A stretch of 64,000 bases of DNA. Origin: Adiantum capillus-veneris. Its lineage: Eukaryota; Streptophyta; Polypodiopsida; Polypodiales; Pteridaceae. Of the stretch, positions 46,646-56,129 are shown piece by piece. A program made the position numbers and the translations under genes. Location of the stretch: the NCBI GenBank assembly GCA_014529385.2, contig CM043953.1:115604049-115668048 (forward strand), written 5' to 3'. The notes under the pieces were generated by a model. It was not told the origin of the DNA, did not search any database, and saw nothing but the letters and a program-made list of their open reading frames with translations. Position 1 is the first letter of the stretch. Every line of letters starts with the position of its first letter.

Positions 46646-46648
<3 letters not shown>

Positions 46649-47128
46649 TGAGGGAGGGGGTATAGCGGCTTAGTACTTAGGCATCACAAAAGGATGGCGA
46701 ATCCGCACACCCTTCACACATACACAAGCTCACTCCAAAACACAAGACTAGGTGGCGATTTCGCACACCTCACATGGGAAAAACATTGCAAGAAAACATA
46801 CTCACAAAACCTCAAGCTTTATTTAGAGAATTAGGCGATGAAATGGGGAGCATAGGGTAGGGGAATGAGAAGGGAGAGAGTGGTAGAGCACATGGCGGAT
46901 AGGTGGGACTTGATGGCGAAGACTCGCACGAGGATTATGGCCATCATCCTTCATTTAGTTGCCCTTCATCTTCCATAGCCAAGGGTGTAGAGGTCATGCT
47001 CAAGACAAGCATGGTGATTGCGGTGATGGTGATGGTGTGGGTGTGTGTGTGTGCACTAGGCACACACAATGCATAGTGTACTCTTTGGTGATGTTGTGTG
47101 TGTGTGTTTAGTGTGATGGTGACCCCTC

Positions 47129-47137
47129 TTTATATAG
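47129..47137 (-). promoter_or_regulatory. TATA box, element E LTRs
   Basis: Minus strand CTATATAAA; the same sequence in the 5' LTR at 52249-52257 is the one that would drive transcription, about 830 bases into that LTR. Confidence 0.55.
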
Positions 47138-47903
47138 GGGAGGAGGGGGGAGGAATTCTAGAATTTAGAAATGAAGAAATCATTATCTACATAGGCCAAG
47201 TGACTGTGGGCCCCACTTGTCTGGCTGTGTGTATATGTGCCAAAACAGCAGTCTCATGAGAGAGACTAAGAGAGAGATGGGTTGATGAAAAAAGTGAGAG
47301 GTGACATGGAGAATAAAGTAATTACAAGAGGGGAGAGAGGGGAGTGTGTTAAGAGGTGAATCTGTGTGCAGATGTGTGTGAACACAAGAAAATCAGGTAA
47401 CCACTGGGTGGGGATGGGTCTGTGGGCACCTTTTTCAGTGAAACTGAGTGTGTGTGAGTGTGGGGGAGGCCATCTGACTACAAGACAAGAGAGATTTCGA
47501 ATTTTAGAGAGAGAGGGGGGTATTTGGATCATGGGAGAGTGTAGGAGAGAGAAAAGGAGGGTGGGGTATACTATTTTGGAAGATAGGGTAAGTTGCATGT
47601 GAGTTAGGGTGCATTATTGGTGAGTTATAATGCATTATTGGTGAGAGGTGGGGTAGCTTGAGGGGAGAGAGAAAGGAGAAAAGACAAGGGGAAGAGAGAA
47701 GGGGTTGACCTTTTGAGTGGAGGAGAGGAAAAGGGACACACGGCGGGACATCAATGAAGAAAAAGGAGGCAAGGTGGGGATGGGCTGCCCCGCAGGCATG
47801 AGGTGGCCAATTTTACCTTTCTCATATATTTACATAGTCATACTTTATTTTTTTCTTACTTTTTTCCAGTGCTTTTTATCACTCCCTCCCTAAGAGGGGG
47901 TTT

Positions 47904-50480
47904 TCATGGGGTGGGGACGAGAGAAGAGGGGTATGGGAGCTTGGCTTGTGAAAAGCCCCCATCATTAGCCCTCCCCTTTTGGCTAGAGGCATTCATGTCT
48001 CTAGCTCTGTTTCTTCTTCCGCTTAGCTGTAGGATCCGATATCGAGTTGCCTTCTGAACTAGCCATTCCATTTGGCCATTGGTGAGATTTCTGGGATATT
48101 CATGAATCTGTAACAGGTCCGAGTGATAACTCGTTCCTTGGAATAGTGTCGGTTGATTAAAGGGGAAGCCCATGGCTTCCAAAACTTTGTGCCAATGTCC
48201 TCCTGGATCCCAAGTGAAAAATAGGATCATTGTTTGCAGTGTCCGAACAATAAAATTTGCATGCCAAATTGGATCAAATTTGTAACCACCAGTAGCGAGA
48301 GGGGAAATGAGCATCTTGGCTCCTGCAAAGACAGAACTGAAAATTATGATTCCCAAGAGTGTACCAAGAATCCACCATATATGGCCGCCTTGTTGGTGTG
48401 GTGAGCTCAAGTTGTCCATAGAATCCTGCTTACTGCCATGACTAGGAAAAACTTCGAGCATATCATGCTTCTTTTGGGTGTGCTGAAACATGTCAGCTTC
48501 CTTTACTGATGCTAATAGCAAGCCACCTACCTTGCGGCTTAAATACAAGCGTAATTCACTTACCTTTCTCCAAAGAGAGGATGCACTATTTGTAAAAAAT
48601 TGTACCAAATTGCGAATGAGGTCTTCATTCTTGCATTCTATCAGGCTTTTGTCTATCCATGGCTCCTTTGCTCTTATCTCCATGCTGATCTTCTCTCTAT
48701 ATGTTATAGCAGCTAGCCATAGCCATAGGTCTGATGCATCCCATGCAAACACAATGCTGTGTTGTGGAGGAGTTTGGAACATCCTTAAAAGGTTGGCAAC
48801 ATATTGATCATCAAACTTACTATGAAAATCCTCACATAAACTGGAGGCATTACCCATCTCCAAGTTTATAACATCTTTCAGTAGACTAGAGGCATTACCC
48901 ATCTCCAAGTCTATAACACTACACAATAAAATCTTGCTCGGCTGCCAAGCCTCTGGAGAAATATACAACTCCAAACCTTCAGTCATACTTACCTCTTTGT
49001 TATGGTCCTCTAGTGAAACTGCCTTGATGCAAGATTCCTTTAGCTTGCTACACTGTCCTGGGTCCATGCTGGTGCACAGGCTTCCGTTAACAAAGCCCTC
49101 CCCTTTGCTTGATATGTTGTCCATCTTCTGCAAAGCCTTGCTAACAGGCTGGTTTTCCTCTTCTCTTGTATCTTTCATGACCTTTGCATTCCTCTTACTC
49201 TGACGAGGCCTAATCAACACTTTACACCTTCTTACCCTTACTGCCCAATGTTGTCGATTGATCGCTTTGGTGCCTATTTCATCCAAGGTTAAAGATGTAC
49301 TCACATTTGTAACACAATTTTCTTGACTTACCTCCCCCACCTGGGTAGCATCTTTTGATTCTTTAACCTCTTGTTCCACTGCTTCAGTTCTTTGAATAGT
49401 CTTCTTACTTAATCCTTCTTCTGTTACACTCATCTTGACCTCTTCTGCAAGACCAATGATACTTGGTGTGCTTGTACCAATTGGTGGTGGGCGTAGGATG
49501 ATTGTAAGTGGTGATTGTGGTGGTGGTTGCATTGGTGACTGGCGTCGAATTGGTGTGGCTAGCTGTGGTTGCACCGCTGGTGGTGTGATTTGAACAAATG
49601 GGATTGGTTGCCTGAGTGGCGGTGGTCTTGCTCTTGGTGGAGAGATCTCATTCTGTCTCCCCCCTCTATTGAAATTCTGCCTCCTCGGGTGTGGGCAGTA
49701 GTACATTTCATGGCCATCTTTCCCATAGTTGTAACAGTGGTACTCTGGGTTCTGCCTTCGTTGTCCTCTTCCTTGTTCTGGGTTCCTGCCAGGTGCATGC
49801 CCTTGCTGCACCAGATGCACAGATAAAATCTCTAGTTGGGTGGTGATACGACTCAGCAGGTCTTGCTCTTCTGATGCCTCCTGCGGTTGGACTCTATGAT
49901 TGGCTATTGCAGTCACTGGGGTTGGTTGTATCGAGCTTGTTTTCTCTGACTTTTTTACTCTTGCTTGCATGCGTAGCTTCTTGTCTTTAAGGCGGGCTAC
50001 TTCGACTGCCAACTCATATGTTGCAAGAAACCTTCCCTTCACCTTCTCTCTAAGCGGCGACCATAGACCAGCAATGAAACGGTCCTTCTTTAGGAAATTA
50101 GGCGCTCCTTCACCTTCCTCCAGCGAGGCAACCCATCTCTCCCATAAGTCCACAAATTTGGACTCGTAGGTGGCATACTCCAGCAGGCCTCCCTGCTTTA
50201 ATTCTGTCAGTAACTGCCATAGCCTCTCCGAGGTTGTGCCTCCACCAAACCTCTTTACAAAAGTAGCCATTAACACATCCCATGTATTCTTGGTGGCCTG
50301 GGGCAATGCATTATACCAGGACTTGGCCTCTACTTTCATCAGTAGAGAAAAAATTCTAAGTCGTGAAGCATCGTCATCTTTGTTGGAGACGATACAAGCA
50401 ATGTCGAAATCATCCAAAAAGTCGGTGGTGAGATCCTCTCCCTTCTTTCCACTGAACGTGGGGAAAGAGACACTTGCCAT
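47904..50480 (-). CDS. Element E Gag-fusion protein, 858 aa
   Basis: Open from ATG at 50480 to a stop 61 bases inside the 3' LTR. Residues 1-175: retrotransposon gag/capsid domain (DDFDIACIVSNKDDDASRL, AKSWYNALPQATKNTWDVL, ESKFVDLWERW). Residues 249-262: zinc knuckle CYNYGKDGHEMYYC with Tyr in place of the second Cys. Residues 280-345: Pro-rich. Residues 346-858: no recognised domain, with a 15-residue tandem repeat (LEMGNASSL twice, 524-547), a hydrophobic helix at 701-724 (WWILGTLLGIIIFSSVFAG) and a WDPGG motif at 757-761. It lacks any enzyme. The intact frame suggests recent activity or selection. The region after Gag could be a membrane-associated accessory protein; that is inference. Confidence 0.85.
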   Translation of the reverse strand: MASVSFPTFSGKKGEDLTTDFLDDFDIACIVSNKDDDASRLRIFSLLMKVEAKSWYNALPQATKNTWDVLMATFVKRFGGGTTSERLWQLLTELKQGGLLEYATYESKFVDLWERWVASLEEGEGAPNFLKKDRFIAGLWSPLREKVKGRFLATYELAVEVARLKDKKLRMQARVKKSEKTSSIQPTPVTAIANHRVQPQEASEEQDLLSRITTQLEILSVHLVQQGHAPGRNPEQGRGQRRQNPEYHCYNYGKDGHEMYYCPHPRRQNFNRGGRQNEISPPRARPPPLRQPIPFVQITPPAVQPQLATPIRRQSPMQPPPQSPLTIILRPPPIGTSTPSIIGLAEEVKMSVTEEGLSKKTIQRTEAVEQEVKESKDATQVGEVSQENCVTNVSTSLTLDEIGTKAINRQHWAVRVRRCKVLIRPRQSKRNAKVMKDTREEENQPVSKALQKMDNISSKGEGFVNGSLCTSMDPGQCSKLKESCIKAVSLEDHNKEVSMTEGLELYISPEAWQPSKILLCSVIDLEMGNASSLLKDVINLEMGNASSLCEDFHSKFDDQYVANLLRMFQTPPQHSIVFAWDASDLWLWLAAITYREKISMEIRAKEPWIDKSLIECKNEDLIRNLVQFFTNSASSLWRKVSELRLYLSRKVGGLLLASVKEADMFQHTQKKHDMLEVFPSHGSKQDSMDNLSSPHQQGGHIWWILGTLLGIIIFSSVFAGAKMLISPLATGGYKFDPIWHANFIVRTLQTMILFFTWDPGGHWHKVLEAMGFPFNQPTLFQGTSYHSDLLQIHEYPRNLTNGQMEWLVQKATRYRILQLSGRRNRARDMNASSQKGRANDGGFSQAKLPYPSSLVPTP
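47965..47981 (-). promoter_or_regulatory. Element E polypurine tract
   Basis: Minus strand CAAAAGGGGAGGGCTAA immediately before the LTR start; it is also coding, as residues near 835 of the Gag-fusion. Confidence 0.8.
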
Positions 50481-50506
50481 GGTAGTGACTCAGGAAATTA
50501 CAAACC

Positions 50507-50535
50507 TCTTTTTTCTTTTTTTTCTTTTTTTTTTT
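50507..50535 (-). promoter_or_regulatory. A-rich tract upstream of the Gag-fusion start
   Basis: On the minus strand A11-G-A8-G-A6, ending 27 bases before the ATG at 50480. Poly(A)-rich leaders can support internal ribosome entry in plants; whether this one does is unknown. Confidence 0.4.
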
Positions 50536-50802
50536 CATTACATTAACAGTGCGGCTCATAGCAGTTTTTTTACAAGGGTGGGTGGATAGGTTAAAACAAG
50601 ATAAAGATAGAAACATTAAAGGAATGATGGTAATCTAATATGGGGAGAATGATAGGGTTCGGGGAATTGAGGATTTCTCCTAGTACCGCCGCACCGAATA
50701 GGTGTACGATCTTCTGTTGGTAGAAGACTTTCCTATCTACATAGATATTCACATGCATATGTTGCAAGAATCTGAACGGGAATTCCGTTGGCCCGTTTTC
50801 CA

Positions 50803-51345
50803 TCATGCCGTTGGCCCTTTTTCCATCGTGCCAGTGTTGATGAGTCGGCACATCCACAAGAGGTCATCGCCTTTCATGGGCTCTACCTTTCCTTCGTTGC
50901 TCAACACGTACGGGGTGATGGCGACGCGTCTGACCACTCCCAGCCTCTTGGCTAACAACAATTGCAGGTAATTTCCGTAGTCGGCGTGTTGCATGAATTC
51001 TACTCCATTCAGTTGCAACTCGTCCCCAGCCCACTGGGTTTCTCCCATGGTAGAGAGCTTCTTCAGGATAAGTTGTACAGGGAGAGGAGGAAGATCCTCC
51101 ACTCTCTTTCCAAAACAGCGAGAGCAGTAGCCGAACCACTCTTCTCTAGGACATGGGAATATTCTTACCACTTCTTCTTCCGGATTGTCGAAGTGGATTG
51201 GTAGCACTCGCATGCGTCGTGCAAATCGATAGGCGACCTTTCGCCGCTTAGCTTCGGATGACTTTCTCTTTGGCAAACTGGGTACCACCCAGCTTTCTGA
51301 GCTTGAAGCACTTGCTTGGTCAGATGCTTCTCCCTTCGGGGTCAT
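50803..51345 (-). CDS. Element E leader ORF3, 180 aa
   Basis: Unrecognised. Starts MTPKGEASDQASASSS with Ser-rich and basic N-terminus (KRKSSEAKRRKVAYRFARR, a possible nuclear-localisation stretch), then a mixed alpha/beta-looking body (IFPCPREEWFGYCSRCFGK, QLILKKLSTMGETQWAG, LLLAKRLGVVRRVAITPYV). Its ATG overlaps the stop of ORF2 as ATGA. The frame closes at 50803; a second phase (50591-50857) continues with protein-like sequence (VNIYVDRKVFYQQKIVHLFG), so the ancestral product may have been longer. Confidence 0.55.
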   Translation of the reverse strand: MTPKGEASDQASASSSESWVVPSLPKRKSSEAKRRKVAYRFARRMRVLPIHFDNPEEEVVRIFPCPREEWFGYCSRCFGKRVEDLPPLPVQLILKKLSTMGETQWAGDELQLNGVEFMQHADYGNYLQLLLAKRLGVVRRVAITPYVLSNEGKVEPMKGDDLLWMCRLINTGTMEKGPTA

Positions 51346-51551
51346 GTGTTTCCAAACTTGCTTATCTTCTCCTTGCCTTTGGCTCGAGCAGCCCCTTTAG
51401 GCCACTTTGGAGTTATAACTTTGACTGTAGTATCTTTAGGGAAAAGAGGTCTCATCGTTTGCTTCCCTTCCTTGATGTGAATGACTTCTTTGCGATGAAT
51501 GTCGATGTAGATGACCTCAGCCCTTTCGCTACCTTCGTTGGTGGCACTCAT
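51342..51551 (-). CDS. Element E leader ORF2, 69 aa
   Basis: Small basic protein (IDIHRKEVIHIKEGKQTM, TPKWPKGAARAKGKEKISK). Its ATG lies 23 bases before the stop of ORF1, and its stop overlaps the ATG of ORF3. ORF1 and ORF3 share one phase and ORF2 lies in another, so the three may derive from one frame split by two compensating indels. Confidence 0.45.
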   Translation of the reverse strand: MSATNEGSERAEVIYIDIHRKEVIHIKEGKQTMRPLFPKDTTVKVITPKWPKGAARAKGKEKISKFGNT

Positions 51552-51774
51552 TGACAGTGTGCCTTGGTTGACAACAGTGATGGCACTTCACCGACCTCCC
51601 ACCTGATGCTCTCAATTTATAGTTAGAACGACCGACACGAGATGGAGAATTTACCTCTTGAATGCTGACGACACTGCAGCCTGGCAGTAGCACCTCAATG
51701 AAGGCGGCTAGTGCCTCGTTCGTCTCTTCTTCTTCTGTCCTCCAGTTAAAAAATTCCTTCATCCATTCGTCCAT
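51529..51774 (-). CDS. Element E leader ORF1, 81 aa with CCHC zinc knuckle
   Basis: First ORF after the primer-binding site. Acidic N-terminal helix (EFFNWRTEEEETNEALAAF), then near the C-terminus CHHCCQPRHTVNEC, an exact CX2CX4HX4C knuckle as found in nucleocapsid proteins. Separate from Gag, whose own knuckle lacks one Cys. Confidence 0.6.
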   Translation of the reverse strand: MDEWMKEFFNWRTEEEETNEALAAFIEVLLPGCSVVSIQEVNSPSRVGRSNYKLRASGGRSVKCHHCCQPRHTVNECHQRR

Positions 51775-51833
51775 GATTGATAGTGGGCGTCACTTTCAGC
51801 ATTGTAAACTGAAGGGTCTTAGAAAGCCCTCCT

Positions 51834-51849
51834 CCATGGGGGCACCAAA
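51834..51849 (-). promoter_or_regulatory. Element E primer-binding site (position)
   Basis: TTTGGTGCCCCCATGG directly inside the 5' LTR on the minus strand; the TGG start fits pairing with a tRNA 3' CCA end, but I cannot assign the tRNA. Confidence 0.45.
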
Positions 51850-53084
51850 TGACGGGAGCAAAGAGAACCCCGAACCCCGACGGCCTCTAAAACACCGGGG
51901 ACCGAATGGCGTGCCTCGAGCTCACAAAACCTCAAGCTTTATTTAGAGAATTAGGCGATGAAATGGGGAGCATAGGGTAGGGGAATGAGAAGGGAGAGAG
52001 TGGTAGAGCACATGGCGGATAGGTGGGACTTGATGGCGAAGACTCGCACGAGGATTATGGCCATCATCCTTCATTTAGTTGCCCTTCATCTTCCATAGCC
52101 AAGGGTGTAGAGGTCATGCTCAAGACAAGCATGGTGATTGCGGTGATGGTGATGGTGTGGGTGTGTGTGTGTGCACTAGGCACACACAGTGCATAGTGTA
52201 CTCTTTGGCGATGTTGTGTGTGTGTGTTTAGTGTGATGGTGACCCCTCTTTATATAGGGGAGGAGGGGGGAGGAATTCTAGAATTTAGAAATGAAGAAAT
52301 CATTATCTACATAGGCCAAGTGACTGTTGGCCCCACTTGTCTGGCTGTGTGTATATGTGCCAAAACAGCAGTCTCATGAGAGAGACTAAGAGAGAGATGG
52401 GTTGATGAAAAAAGTGAGAGGTGACATGGAGAATAAAGTAATTACAAGAGGGGAGAGAGGGGAGTGTGTTAAGAGGTGAATCTGTGTGCAGATGTGTGTG
52501 AACACAAGAAAATCAGGTAACCACTGGGTGGGGATGGGTCTGTGGGCACCTTTTTCAGTGAAACTGAGTGTGTGTGAGTGTGGGGGAGGCCATCTGACTA
52601 CAAGACAAGAGAGATTTCGAATTTTAGAGAGAGAGGGGGGTATTTGGATCATGGGAGAGTGTAGGAGAGAGAAAAGGAGGGTGGGGTATACTATTTTGGA
52701 AGATAGGGTAAGTTGCATGTGAGTTAGGGTGCATTATTGGTGAGTTATAATGCATTATTGGTGAGAGGTGGGGTAGCTTGAGGGGAGAGAGAAAGGAGAA
52801 AGGACAAGGGGAAGAGAGAAGGGGTTGACCTTTTGAGTGGAGGAGAGGAAAAGGGACACACGGCGGGACATCAATGAAGAAAAAGGAGGCAAGGTGGGGA
52901 TGGGCTGCCCCGCAGGCATGAGGTGGCCAATTTTACCTTTCTCATATATTTACATAGTCATACTTTATTTTTTTCTTACTTTTTTCCAGTGCTTTTTATC
53001 ACTCCCTCCCTAAGAGGGGGTTTTCATGGGGTGGGGACGAGAGAAGAGGGGTATGGGAGCTTGGCTTGTGAAAAGCCCCCATCA
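51850..53084 (-). mobile_element. Element E 5' LTR
   Basis: 1235 bases, same ends as the other LTR but missing 344 bases. The shared 1164-base block differs at 4 positions, whereas the last 71 bases differ at 4 positions. Confidence 0.92.
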
Positions 53085-53088
53085 ATGT

Positions 53089-54186
53089 CTTCAGGGAGGC
53101 CCCCACATAATTGTTGCTTTTTCTCCTCAAAGTCTATTTTTTTGTAGACAGTGTCTTTGAGATGTAAATCCCAAAACGTATCTACATACTTGTCGATAGA
53201 CTCAAAAGGAGTTAGCTTCAAGCTTCGCCATTCGGTGAGGACTTTATCCTTAGCATCGCTTGAAAGGAATTGCTTCATAATGAAGTCTCTTAGATTTTTC
53301 CATGAGTGGGGAGCTTCTCCATTAGCCCGAAGGCTAGCCCACCATTGTCTGGCGGATTTTTGGAAGTGCATAGCTACATGATGTAGCTTTGAGGACTCTC
53401 TGAAGCCCTCATCTCCAAAGGCGGCATCAAATTGTTGGATGAAGGCCAATACTTTGTCTGTGGCACCAAAGGTACCATCATAGGTAAGGAAAGAGATGCT
53501 ATTTTCTCCCTCCTTGAACTTTTTGAGCTTATTGGACCTTCTCCAAGCAACATGTGATCTTTTTATGTCCTCCCATTGGTGACTGCCTTGAGGAATAGCC
53601 ACCACTTTCATCCGAAGAAGAAGAAGGTGATGAAGATGGAGAAGAGGGTGACCTCTTTCTCTCCTTTTTCTTCTTTGAGTCCTTCTCTTCCTTCTTGGAT
53701 TCGTGGTGAGGAGGACTATGAGGAGACCTCTTTCTCTTTGTGGGAGTAGGAGATCTTTGTGCTCGACGCCTTCGCGGAGCTACATCTTCTTCCATTGATT
53801 CTTTAGGGGATTTTCTTCTTTCCCTCTTCCTTGATGGAGGTTCTTGACGTTGGGCATGGCCCCTTCTTTTTGATGGATTTTGAACCATCAAGTAACACAT
53901 TCCGTAGCTCATCATATGGGTTTTCCCCTTCTCTCGCCATATAGAGTCCTCTTTTGGAAGTCTCTCCAAGAGACTTTACAGGATCTCTCTCTTCTTGGTG
54001 AGTAGGTAGAATCCTGTAGGCGTGAAGTTGTTGTTGAACTTCACCTTGAAGAGAGGGATTTGACATAGCTTGTTGAAGCCTAGTAACAAGATAGTTCACA
54101 AGCATTGGAGTGTCATCATTAGCACCTTCACTTGCAAAATCAAAGTTATCAACATTAATTCTACCCTCTTCATTATTGTCAGCCAT
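53089..54186 (-). pseudogene. Element C gag (N-terminal part)
   Basis: Starts MADNNEEGRINVDNFDF at 54186. Two frameshifts split it: the first near 53880, moving to a phase with the Ser/Arg-rich tract (SKRRGHAQRQEPP, RKRSPSSPSSSPSSSS), the second near 53580, before FLTYDGTFGATDK and WWASLRANGEAP. Ends at GLPED where element E is inserted. Confidence 0.88.
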
Positions 54187-54585
54187 GTTAACAGAATTTG
54201 TGTGTTTACTTTATGAATATTTTGGCTATTCAAAACTTAAGTTTCTACTCCTCTTTGCCTTTGAAAATCAGCACTTAAGCATCTACACCCGTGGCACAAA
54301 TTTAGCTAATTATAGAGAGTAGAGAGGTAGGTCTAACATTGCAGATTTGCCGAGAAAAACTCCTTTCGGACTTCTTGTACCTCAATAATGTTAAAGCCAA
54401 AGGAAAGTCTAAAAAGACCCCATTATTAAGACCAAAGCTCCTGAGGTGTGCACCATACCCACAGAATTGGCTCGACAAAACCGATAATAGATCCTAGACT
54501 CACTTACCCTATATAATCAACAAAACCGACCATTCATACGCTACTTAAGGACCTCTCTTCTTAAGTAAGAAAAGAGAAACCATGA
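54187..54585 (-). other. Element C leader
   Basis: Non-coding leader, matches 1-177 of A over its gag-proximal half. Confidence 0.7.
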
Positions 54586-54597
54586 GCTCTGATACCA
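54586..54597 (-). promoter_or_regulatory. Element C primer-binding site
   Basis: TGGTATCAGAGC on the minus strand, initiator tRNA-Met type, one base from the LTR. Confidence 0.9.
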
Positions 54598-56124
54598 ATG
54601 TAATGAAATTGGCCTAATTACTTAGATTGTAGCGGAAATGAATAACATAGTAGGCACTTCTTTGAACATAATCCTTTGTATAGATAAGAGAGAGTGCTTG
54701 GATGGAGAGAGCAACATTAAACACATTTCCTAGCTAACATGGCATGAACAATAACTTGAAAGAGAGAGAGAATTAGAGCAATTGACAACATTTGAGGACC
54801 GGATTTACTTGGAGCCGGTCCCCCCTCCAAAAGGCTTTTGTATTCTAGATTCTCCCATCAAGAGAGACTTGGTACAATACAAAATGGTGTGTTTCTCAAG
54901 ACCTTCTTTGGTGGTATGAAGATGGAAGCTTCATACACCAAACACACATGCTAAATAACACTTTGCAAACATTTAAAAGAACTTGAACCGAAGCCCTCTA
55001 TCCCAAGACCTCAAACACCATGAAAGGTGAAGAGAGCTGGTAGGGATCGAGGTAGAGGAGAGAAGGAGAAGTATTTCTATGATAATTCTTTCATTCTCCT
55101 TACATAATCACTCATAGATAGCATAGCTTAGCTTTCATAGAGGTAGAGAATATGTTAGCATGCATTTAACTTGGCTCTTGGTTGGATTTGCATCCATAGC
55201 CAAGAGGTGTTGGTGTAGGCCTTCTCCTCCATAGCTTGAGAGAGAGAAGCTTTGTGTACTTGCTACACACAATAATGAGAAGGAAAATGGGGCGTGGGAT
55301 TTTTGTGAGAGAGAAGAGAATTTGATTTGGGCCACTTACACTAGCTGGATGCTCATTGGATGCTTTTGGGGCTGGCCAATGGTGGGCCTTGGTCTTTTGG
55401 AGCAACATAGCTAGTATTGTGACAAGTGTCCTTCATACCCCTATTTTCCAAGCTTGAAACCATTTAAAATAAATTAACTAATACCTCATTGGACCCCTTG
55501 GTCAATTGGCCAATAGGAATTAAGCTAGCCCATGGGCTACTTAATTCTCATTGGACCCCTTGGTAGGCCATCCAATAGGAAGAAAGCAAGAGCAAAACCT
55601 TAATCTAGAATTGAAATTGCCTTTCTAATAGAAGATATGGTTAAATGAATTATCTAAATGCTTACTGGACCCTTTTTGTGGCTGGCCAATGAGAATTAAG
55701 CATGCTTGGCCTAAGGTGTTGACATGTGTCCTTATGGTCCTTGGGCATGGTATGTCCTAGAGAGAGAGAGAGAGAGGATCATCATCTCTCTCATTCCCTA
55801 TCAAAAGGGCTCGCCCCCTCTCTTGTAGGCCACTTGCTTGACTTTTTAGGACTTGCACACCTCAAGCACCTTAGTTCCAAGCACTTTAGCATAGGTTCTC
55901 ACCTTAAAATTGGACAATGCAAATTTGATATCCTAGGCCTAAAGTCATGTAACACTAACCCTTGGAGGATTTAATGAAGCAAACCCTAAGGTTTTAATGA
56001 TCATTATGTGCACTTGCCCTTTTATAGGGTATCTCCATCTGGACCCTTGATGAACAGAAACTGTCCCCCTTTTGGTCCCATTTTGAGATAGTCCTAAAGC
56101 ACTTCTTGTACCTAGCTCTTGGAT

Positions 56125-56129
56125 AGATT
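56125..56129. repeat. Element F target-site duplication
   Basis: AGATT here and at 61439-61443; the undisturbed LTR at 42075-42095 has it once. Confidence 0.95.

Larger units (their letters stand above)
46386..47964 (-). mobile_element. Element E 3' LTR (full length)
   Basis: 1579 bases, minus strand TGATGGGGGC to GCTCCCGTCA. Contains a 344-base section (about 46457-46800) with an AG microsatellite that the other LTR lacks. TATA at 47129-47137 on the minus strand. Confidence 0.92.
46386..53084 (-). mobile_element. Element E: young non-autonomous LTR element with a large Gag-fusion ORF
   Basis: 6.7 kb with LTRs (46386-47964 and 51850-53084), 4-base target duplication, polypurine tract and a primer-binding-site position. 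It encodes three overlapping leader ORFs and one 858-codon Gag-fusion frame but no protease, RT, RNase H or integrase, so it resembles the TR-GAG/LARD type of plant non-autonomous retrotransposon. LTRs are almost identical over 1164 bases, implying recent insertion. Mobility would need proteins from another element. Confidence 0.9.

Noticed and set aside
47266-47602. 110-aa and 78-aa ORFs found identically at 52386-52722
   Set aside because: Both sit in the two LTRs of element E and duplicate with them; low-complexity composition.
47904-50480. Reading the Gag-fusion C-terminus as a retroviral envelope
   Set aside because: A hydrophobic segment exists, but there is no signal peptide, no cleavage site and no separate start or splice signal I can support.
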